A stretch of 64,000 bases of DNA. It comes from Blautia glucerasea (lineage in GTDB: Bacteria > Bacillota > Clostridia > Lachnospirales > Lachnospiraceae). The notes beneath the pieces are model-generated. The model saw only the letters and a program-made list of their open reading frames with translations. It ran no database searches and was not told the DNA's origin. Where the stretch lies: positions 124,001 through 188,000 of the forward strand of contig NZ_JAJBMO010000005.1 of NCBI RefSeq assembly GCF_020537505.1, given 5' to 3'. Positions 59,409 through 64,000 of the stretch are shown in pieces (positions within the stretch are counted from its first letter, which is position 1; each line of letters starts with the position of its first letter). The position numbers and the translations under genes are program-made.

Positions 59409-59954
59409 ATGACAGTAGGAGAAAAGATTAAAACATTCCGAAACATCCGAGGAATTTCACAGAATATGTTAGGACAACTGGCGGGCATAGACGGAACCAC
59501 GATCCGTAAATATGAACTGGGCAGCCGTAATCCCAAGCCTGACCAGCTTTTAAAAATTGCAAACGCTTTAGGCGTAAGTATCAATGTTTTTACGGATTTT
59601 GATATAGAAACTGCTTCTGATGTGCTTACCTTACTTTTTAAAATGGACGATCAAATAGATATGGAGATTGACGGAGATAAAGATGAGGACGGAAATATCA
59701 TTCCAGAGACAATCTATATCCGTTTTAAGCACCCGGCAATCAATGACCGACTGGCTAAATTTGCTAAAACAAAGAAATGGCAGGAAAATCTGCTTGCCTC
59801 CAAAGACGCATTTCCAAGTGAAGAAGCATTCCAGCAGGAAGTGGCACAGATGAACGAAACCTGTGAGCAAATCAAACAGCATTTAGTTGATACAAATATT
59901 GTCGTCAAAAAAGGCGTTTCTGGAATAGATGTAAAAGTATATCCTGAAAAATAA
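59409..59954 (+). CDS. XRE family regulator of E3
   Basis: A 181-residue regulator: HTH at residues 5-60 (IRGISQNMLGQLAGIDGTTI) and a C-terminal part with LLFKMDDQIDMEIDGDKDED, similar in layout to the E2 regulator. GAAAGGAG precedes the ATG. Divergent from the excisionase gene. Confidence 0.84.
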   Translation: MTVGEKIKTFRNIRGISQNMLGQLAGIDGTTIRKYELGSRNPKPDQLLKIANALGVSINVFTDFDIETASDVLTLLFKMDDQIDMEIDGDKDEDGNIIPETIYIRFKHPAINDRLAKFAKTKKWQENLLASKDAFPSEEAFQQEVAQMNETCEQIKQHLVDTNIVVKKGVSGIDVKVYPEK

Positions 59955-59967
59955 TCGTCAAATTCTC

Positions 59968-59998
59968 TTGACTCTCACGTTGCGTGATATTGTATTCT
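59968..59998 (+). promoter_or_regulatory. MerR-type promoter with 19-base spacer
   Basis: TTGACT (59968-59973), 19-base spacer, TATTCT (59993-59998). The dyad TCACGTTGCGTGA (59975-59987) lies in the spacer. This over-long spacer with a dyad is the mark of promoters activated by MerR proteins through DNA distortion. Confidence 0.72.
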
Positions 59999-60065
59999 TT
60001 TCTCAAGGAATAACAGATGTGGGCGCTCATTCCTGTTTTTCCCTGTAACGAGAGGAGCTGTTTTG

Positions 60066-60944
60066 ATGAAAAGTATAAGTCAGGTTGCAAAGCTGACTGG
60101 CGTCAGCATACGTACACTTCAATACTATGATGAAATCGGACTGCTGAAACCAAGTGAACTCACTGCAGCCGGTTATCGAATGTATGACGATAACACATTG
60201 CAGATCTTACAACAAATCTTGTTTTTTAAGGAGCTGGGATTTCCACTAAAAGAAATAAAAGAGATTTTGGAGAAACCAGATTTTGACAGGATTGCTGCTT
60301 TTAAAAAGCAAAAAGAACTATTCCTGCTGAAACGGGATCGCCTTGACCGGCTTATACAGCTTCTCGAACGTCTTGAGAAAGGAGAACAATGTATGAGCTT
60401 TAAAGAATTTGATCTGTCGGATTACATCAACGCTTTGGAAGATTTCAAATCCAATCAGACCGAAACTGTCATTCAACACTGGGGAAGCATTGAAAATTTT
60501 GATATGTTCATCCAGAAAATCAGAGATGATGAAGAACATATGGCAAAACTCGCCATCCAGCAGTTTGGCAGTATTGAAAAATATACCGAAGAAATGAAGC
60601 ATAATCTGGAGCATTTTTCTGAAATTATGGAGAACTGGTATTCACAGATACCGGAAGAAATGCGGACAGAAGACAAATTTCTTAAGCTGGCTTCTCACAA
60701 AGGGGAAGATGTAGCTTCGGAACCGGTTCAAAGCATTGTAGAGGAAATCATAGCCAACGCTCAGGCCACTGCCCCAAAACTTCTGATCGGAGGTGCAGAA
60801 AATTATTGCCGGATGATGATCGACACTTATTCTAATGATTATCTTAGCAAAGTATTTGACACAAAACATGGTGCAGGAAGCAGCGAATATATTGTGAAAG
60901 CCTTCCGCTATTATTCCGAAAATAACTGCACAGAAAACAATTAG
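60066..60944 (+). CDS. MerR family regulator with TipAS-like domain
   Basis: A 292-residue regulator. MerR winged helix at residues 3-70 (ISQVAKLTGVSIRTLQYYDE), a dimer coiled coil (about 75-110) and a TipAS-like antibiotic-binding domain (about 120-285, with HWGSIENFDMF and GGAENYCRMMIDTYSNDYLS). TipA-type proteins bind thiopeptides and other compounds and activate their own gene. GAGGAG lies before the ATG at 60066. No transporter is adjacent. Confidence 0.83.
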   Translation: MKSISQVAKLTGVSIRTLQYYDEIGLLKPSELTAAGYRMYDDNTLQILQQILFFKELGFPLKEIKEILEKPDFDRIAAFKKQKELFLLKRDRLDRLIQLLERLEKGEQCMSFKEFDLSDYINALEDFKSNQTETVIQHWGSIENFDMFIQKIRDDEEHMAKLAIQQFGSIEKYTEEMKHNLEHFSEIMENWYSQIPEEMRTEDKFLKLASHKGEDVASEPVQSIVEEIIANAQATAPKLLIGGAENYCRMMIDTYSNDYLSKVFDTKHGAGSSEYIVKAFRYYSENNCTENN

Positions 60945-61152
60945 AGCCATTTTAGAGCCAAAAGACATAAATTGACCCCGGAAATGCCCATTTTATCAGC
61001 ATTTCCGGGGTTCTGTCTGTTACTCAAACTCGTCTCACAGGAGTTTAATTTCAATGCTTCTGATAGCGTTTACGCTACTTATTATCACTATATTCGCCAG
61101 ATTCGCAGGCATCATTTTGACTGACATAAAAATTGTACTCAAAATGTACTCA
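60943..61152. other. att junction E3/E4 with integrase arm-type repeats
   Basis: Core TACTCAAACTC at 61021-61031. Left: AGAGCCA at 60943 and 60954 (11-base period), 60 bases from the core. Right: TGTACTCA at 61134 and 61145 (11-base period), starting 103 bases from the core. The right pair is new, so another element starts here. Confidence 0.75.
60976..61012 (+). terminator. Terminator after the MerR gene
   Basis: Perfect 12-bp stem CCCCGGAAATGC (60976-60987) with GCATTTCCGGGG (60999-61010), then TT. It lies just before the att core. Confidence 0.75.
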
Positions 61153-61165
61153 CATTAATTATCTA

Positions 61166-61194
61166 TTGCAGCCATACTTTCCAACTGTTATAAT
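61166..61194 (+). promoter_or_regulatory. Sense promoter of the type I toxin candidate
   Basis: TTGCAG (61166-61171), 17-base spacer, TATAAT (61189-61194) with TGT just before it (extended -10). Predicted start near 61201. Confidence 0.78.
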
Positions 61195-61200
61195 CAGTGC

Positions 61201-61310
61201 ATGGGTGCTACCATACAACGGTAGGCGGTTAGTCCTTCAGCAGAGGGACTGTGACCCTCTGATTACATAGAAACCCGAACGGGAATCCACTGGAAAGGAG
61301 GGCTAAGCCA
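61201..61310 (+). ncRNA. Structured 5' leader of the toxin mRNA
   Basis: Three hairpins: CTACC/GGTAG (near 61208-61224), CAGAGGG/CCCTCTG (about 61241-61261) and CCCG/CGGG (about 61274-61283). The first part, GTGCTACC...CGGTTAGTCC, reappears as an inverted copy at 61459-61482. Confidence 0.6.
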
Positions 61311-61409
61311 ATGAGTATTGTAGATTTTATAGCAGTAGTGGGCTTCGGCTTAACCTGCTTTAGTATCGGATACACATTCGGTAAGGATAATCATAAACCA
61401 CAAAAATAG
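61311..61409 (+). CDS. Candidate type I toxin, 32-residue membrane peptide
   Basis: ATG at 61311 after AAAGGAGG (nine bases), TAG at 61407-61409. The peptide MSIVDFIAVVGFGLTCFSIG continues YTFGKDNHKPQK: one hydrophobic helix and a charged tail, like Fst-type and other holin-like type I toxins. It would damage the membrane when over-produced. The long folded leader and the convergent antisense promoter fit tight control. Confidence 0.65.
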   Translation: MSIVDFIAVVGFGLTCFSIGYTFGKDNHKPQK

Positions 61410-61491
61410 CCGCCCCAGTCTGGTAAACTAAGCGGCAATTTTTGTCTAACTTTATATCGGACTAACCGTCTATCGGTAGCACTCTTTTTCT
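61405..61491 (-). ncRNA. Candidate antisense RNA
   Basis: From the minus-strand promoter (61498-61526) a transcript of about 85 nt would start near 61491 and end at the shared terminator. It is complementary to the toxin mRNA only around the terminator. Its 5' part (GTGCTACCGATAGACGGTTA) is similar, not complementary, to the mRNA 5' part. Confidence 0.55.
61409..61436. terminator. Shared bidirectional terminator of the toxin locus
   Basis: GCCGC (61409-61413) with GCGGC (61432-61436). Plus side: AATTTTTG follows. Minus side: TATTTTTG follows. It serves both RNAs. Confidence 0.75.
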
Positions 61492-61497
61492 ATAATC

Positions 61498-61526
61498 ATA
61501 TTATCACGGTTCCATAGAAATGTCAA
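61498..61526 (-). promoter_or_regulatory. Antisense promoter of the type I locus
   Basis: On the minus strand: TTGACA (61521-61526), 17-base spacer, TAATAT (61498-61503). Near consensus. It overlaps the last codons of the XRE/DUF2007 gene. Confidence 0.78.
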
Positions 61527-62476
61527 AATTTTTCTTTGCTTTGAGAATCATCTGCGGCTTCGATAATCTGTATTGCCTTTTTCGCTTCATCACCTTCCAC
61601 CAATACATCCACACCATACATACCAAATCCCGGTGCACCATGCATAGCGACGCTTGCACTCGCTTCCTGTGAAAAAGCAGCAATTCCTTGTTCTTTTAAA
61701 AGTTCTATAATTCTTCCCGCTTCTACTATATCTTTAGCGTTGTAAATTTTTGTACTGCCTGTCTTTGTCGTTGGAATATCTCTTTGCTCCCCATTAACTG
61801 AAATCCGGCGTCTGTTCCGGTTAAAATATGATAATACTCTGAGAACAATAAATGCCACGATTGTAATTCCACCCAGAAAAAGTAAAGCGAAATATATCGT
61901 TTGCTTCTCGGTTGCCCCCATTCTTCTCAGGCAGATACCATAAAACACAGAGAAAATTCCTGCACAGATCACACTGGTAAGGAAATCTCTCCATAGTGCC
62001 TCTCTCGCAGACAAGCCTTTATCCCAAATGCCATTATGTACCATAATAAACGCATATACAATTCCGCCTACCAGAGCAATTAACGTTTCACCCAGCACCA
62101 GACGAAGATTTACTGCCAATAGAAGCTGTATGATAATAGCTCCAACACTGATCAGGAACATAGATGCAAAAGCAAGATTTCCGGCTTTTAAAGCTTTTTG
62201 CTTTACCCAATCTTCATAATCAGCTACTTTGTTTAATGTTTCTTTCATCTCTTTGTTCATGGTCGAACTCCTTTCTCCATCCAGGAGCTCTTTTATTTCA
62301 ATGTCATAATAATCAGCAAGTTCAACCAATATACTTAGATCCGGCATATTCGATCCTGTCTCCCATCTGGAAACGGTTCTCGCCGATACGCCAAACTTTT
62401 CTGCAAGCTGTTCTTGTGTAAGATTTTTTTCCTTACGGCATTGTTTCAAAAAAGCTCCTATCTTTTTTGTGTCCAT
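61523..62476 (-). CDS. XRE regulator with membrane helices and DUF2007-like end
   Basis: A 317-residue protein. HTH_3 at residues 6-62 (EKNLTQEQLAEKFGVSARTV, then SRWETGSNMPD), four helices between about 98 and 215, and a C-terminal domain (IVEAGRIIELLKEQGIAAFS, GMYGVDVLVEGDEAKKAIQI) like DUF2007 signal-transducing proteins. Probably links a membrane signal to gene control. Target unknown. Confidence 0.78.
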   Translation of the reverse strand: MDTKKIGAFLKQCRKEKNLTQEQLAEKFGVSARTVSRWETGSNMPDLSILVELADYYDIEIKELLDGERSSTMNKEMKETLNKVADYEDWVKQKALKAGNLAFASMFLISVGAIIIQLLLAVNLRLVLGETLIALVGGIVYAFIMVHNGIWDKGLSAREALWRDFLTSVICAGIFSVFYGICLRRMGATEKQTIYFALLFLGGITIVAFIVLRVLSYFNRNRRRISVNGEQRDIPTTKTGSTKIYNAKDIVEAGRIIELLKEQGIAAFSQEASASVAMHGAPGFGMYGVDVLVEGDEAKKAIQIIEAADDSQSKEKF

Positions 62477-62583
62477 GTTTCTACCTCTCTTTCACCTACA
62501 GCTTACCAATTATTTCAAAAAATCCCACGACACAAACCGAGAATCACCTGATTTTCCACCAGACATTGCGTGTCTGGTACAGA

Positions 62584-63063
62584 TTAATCCATTTCAAACA
62601 AAAAATTTTCGTAATCTTTTACGTAATATCTGATATTTTTCCGGCCTTTTTGAATAATGATATGTCCCTCTGCTTCCAGTCTTACTTTCTGTGTCTGGAT
62701 ACCTCCGGGATACTTTTCATTCAATTCACCATTTGCTTTCAGCGTTCTCCAGTAAGGAGTTTTATCTTTCAATCTCTGATGGCTTGCCCAGGCAGCAATA
62801 GATACAAAAATTCCGGCAGTTATAGGTTCTGTAAAATCTGCATCATTCTCTTTTGCAAAAAATTCTCTTATCTTTCCAACTGTAATCACTTTACCATATG
62901 GAATTTTTTTCATCACTTCATCATAAGCAATGGGCGGTGCAAAGTACATTTTGTTTCCACCATATTTTTCAATGCTCTTTACATCCGTGATTATCTGAAA
63001 CTTTGGCATATCTTTATTATCCTGCAGCATTGCATTAAAATCCTTCTTATCTTCATTAGCCAT
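62584..63063 (-). CDS. MGMT/alkyltransferase-like family protein
   Basis: A 159-residue protein with the DNA-binding fold of O6-alkylguanine alkyltransferases: YDEVMKKIPYGKVITVGKIR and TPYWRTLKANGELNEKYPGG, the winged helix part. The catalytic PCHR is not seen, so it is of the alkyltransferase-like (non-catalytic) group or a divergent MGMT-family member. Start at 63061-63063 after AGGAGG. Confidence 0.75.
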   Translation of the reverse strand: MANEDKKDFNAMLQDNKDMPKFQIITDVKSIEKYGGNKMYFAPPIAYDEVMKKIPYGKVITVGKIREFFAKENDADFTEPITAGIFVSIAAWASHQRLKDKTPYWRTLKANGELNEKYPGGIQTQKVRLEAEGHIIIQKGRKNIRYYVKDYENFLFEMD

Positions 63064-63149
63064 ATCCACCACCTCCTGATCTAAGAATATACATCTTTCC
63101 GATTTTATGCAATGAGACACTTTTGTAAATTTCTTATCATAACCAGAAT

Positions 63150-63617
63150 TTATAACTCTTTCCTATGGTTTAAGTGAATGCCAATATGTCCTACCCCCAG
63201 TATTATTGTAGACACGAATAACATTGGGTTTCGTCCGTATATAGCAATCAAACAACACGCTATAACTGGAAGAGTAGCACCTGCAACAGGAATACCCATT
63301 ATACTGCTATAAAAATCTTTCATCGTCTTTTCACTTTTAAAATATCGTATCCAATATAATTCATACATAATCATCAGCACAAATGCAGCAATTAACCAAA
63401 TCATCCATGCTGTAATACCTTGAATATTAAAATCACTGAAAATCAGCAACAAACAAGTCACTAAAACTTCGCCGGCTCTCTCAAACAACAGCAAGATTTT
63501 GTTTTCATTATGTACATATTTTTCGTAATCCTTTGGCTGATTCTTCGTCCAATATAAGTTTGGAATCATCAACATGATAAGAAAAATCAATCCAATATAT
63601 GAAAATCCCAAATGCAT
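63150..63617 (-). CDS. Membrane protein of unknown function
   Basis: A 155-residue protein with about five helices (1-20, 47-62, 70-92, 105-127, 130-148). It has a YWTKNQPKDYEKYVHNENKI loop after the first helix. The ATG at 63615-63617 follows AGAGGTG; the reading frame is open upstream but starts there lack a ribosome site. No family recognised. Confidence 0.65.
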   Translation of the reverse strand: MHLGFSYIGLIFLIMLMIPNLYWTKNQPKDYEKYVHNENKILLLFERAGEVLVTCLLLIFSDFNIQGITAWMIWLIAAFVLMIMYELYWIRYFKSEKTMKDFYSSIMGIPVAGATLPVIACCLIAIYGRNPMLFVSTIILGVGHIGIHLNHRKEL

Positions 63618-63690
63618 ACATTCACCTCTTGATTCCCGATAATTTTCAGTTCTATAAACTGAATTACGATTTTTCATTTTGAAGAAAAAT

Positions 63691-63993
63691 CTAAACAATC
63701 AATCGTTTTCTTAAATATCCGCTTTTCTTCATTCGTTCATATGTACCAAGTGTATCATTTTTATTTATAAACTCCAATGCTTCGTCATATTCCATTCCTA
63801 ATATAAGTAAATTCATTCTTGCAGCATGCAAATAATTCTCGTACCATTCCCATTCTGGATTCCTAGACAATTCTCGAATTGTAGAGCGTGATACTATAGG
63901 ATTTATTGCGTAATTATCTGGTTGACAAAAACTATTTACAATATTAATATTGTTCTCCATTACTTTTGTTTGTCCCACCATAGAACCACCCAT
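63691..63993 (-). CDS. Small soluble protein, 5' end uncertain
   Basis: A protein of up to 100 residues (IVSRSTIRELSRNPEWEWYE, then NYLHAARMNLLILGMEYDEA). The frame is open to the right edge of the window, so the gene may start beyond base 64000; the ATGs at 63993 and 63960 lack a clear ribosome site. Family unknown. Confidence 0.5.
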   Translation of the reverse strand: MGGSMVGQTKVMENNINIVNSFCQPDNYAINPIVSRSTIRELSRNPEWEWYENYLHAARMNLLILGMEYDEALEFINKNDTLGTYERMKKSGYLRKRLIV

Positions 63994-64000
63994 ACTATTC

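Larger units (their letters stand above)
51458..61031. mobile_element. E3: integrative mobilizable element, 9.6 kb
   Basis: Bounded by cores at 51458 and 61021, with AGAGCCA pairs inside both ends (51572/51583 and 60943/60954). Order from the right: MerR/TipAS, XRE, excisionase, integrase, MobC-like, RepA-like, 77-residue protein, 79-residue protein, oriT, MobV relaxase, YjdF, a coiled-coil membrane protein and a Panacea operon. All genes look intact. Confidence 0.82.
61021..64000. mobile_element. E4: left end of a further element (partial)
   Basis: Begins with the core at 61021 and the TGTACTCA arm pair. Inside the window it carries a candidate type I toxin-antitoxin locus, an XRE/DUF2007 membrane protein, an MGMT-type protein and two proteins of unknown function. 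Its integrase should lie to the right of the window; if it does not, this entry is wrong. Confidence 0.5.

Noticed and set aside
61201..61310. tRNA-like or T-box fold in the toxin leader
   Set aside because: No TTCGA loop, no T-box sequence TGGNACC, and the gene after it is a tiny membrane peptide.

Overview
The window looks like a chromosomal segment of a human-gut type Lachnospiraceae (Firmicutes, Clostridia), probably near Blautia, Ruminococcus or Dorea. This rests on gene families (AzlCD, ThrE pair, C69 dipeptidase, DUF134-NifX fusion, TnpV, Tn1549-type sigma and HTH genes), strong AGGAGG ribosome sites and moderate GC. The species cannot be fixed from sequence alone. No rRNA, tRNA or CRISPR array was seen.

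Bases 1 to about 24,700 read as ordinary chromosome. They hold a minus-strand surface-glycan operon (three GT2 glycosyltransferases, DUF2304, DUF2142) with a clear promoter, and an acyltransferase/glycosyltransferase pair. Next come a small alarmone-type HD hydrolase, two PLP sulfur amino-acid enzymes, AzlCD, an Hpt protein, a C69 dipeptidase and a split ThrE exporter. A membrane diguanylate cyclase, a PIN/NYN-like protein with a divergent XRE regulator, and a DUF134-NifX fusion follow. A nested palindromic repeat lies at 18020-18222.

Bases about 24,900-61,031 are an accretion of integrative elements. Three copies of an 11-base core (TAYTCAAACTC at 39855, 51458 and 61021) separate them. At each core a pair of 11-bp-period repeats ends 59-61 nt to the left, and a different pair starts 103-104 nt to the right. 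E2 (39.86-51.47 kb) and E3 (51.46-61.03 kb) each have the same repeat family at both ends. They share one plan: XRE regulator, excisionase, tyrosine integrase, MobC-like protein, RepA-like ATPase, small genes, oriT-like sequence, MobV relaxase, then cargo. E1 (about 24.9-39.87 kb) is decayed. It keeps three excisionase-like genes and an integrase stump, and contains debris of a Tn1549-type conjugative element with a complete lantibiotic immunity module (LanFEG, LanI, LanRK). E4 begins at 61021 and runs off the window.

The cargo next to the left ends is defence- or addiction-like. E2 has a HEPN-motif protein and a Phd/RelE pair. E3 has a three-gene operon with a Panacea (SocA-like) antitoxin and an unrecognised partner. 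E4 has a candidate type I toxin-antitoxin locus with convergent promoters, a 32-residue peptide and a shared bidirectional terminator. E2 and E3 each place operator repeats for their XRE regulator inside the -35/-10 spacer of the excisionase-integrase promoter. The lantibiotic response regulator has two matching boxes: one before lanF, one reading toward the conjugative-element sigma factor.
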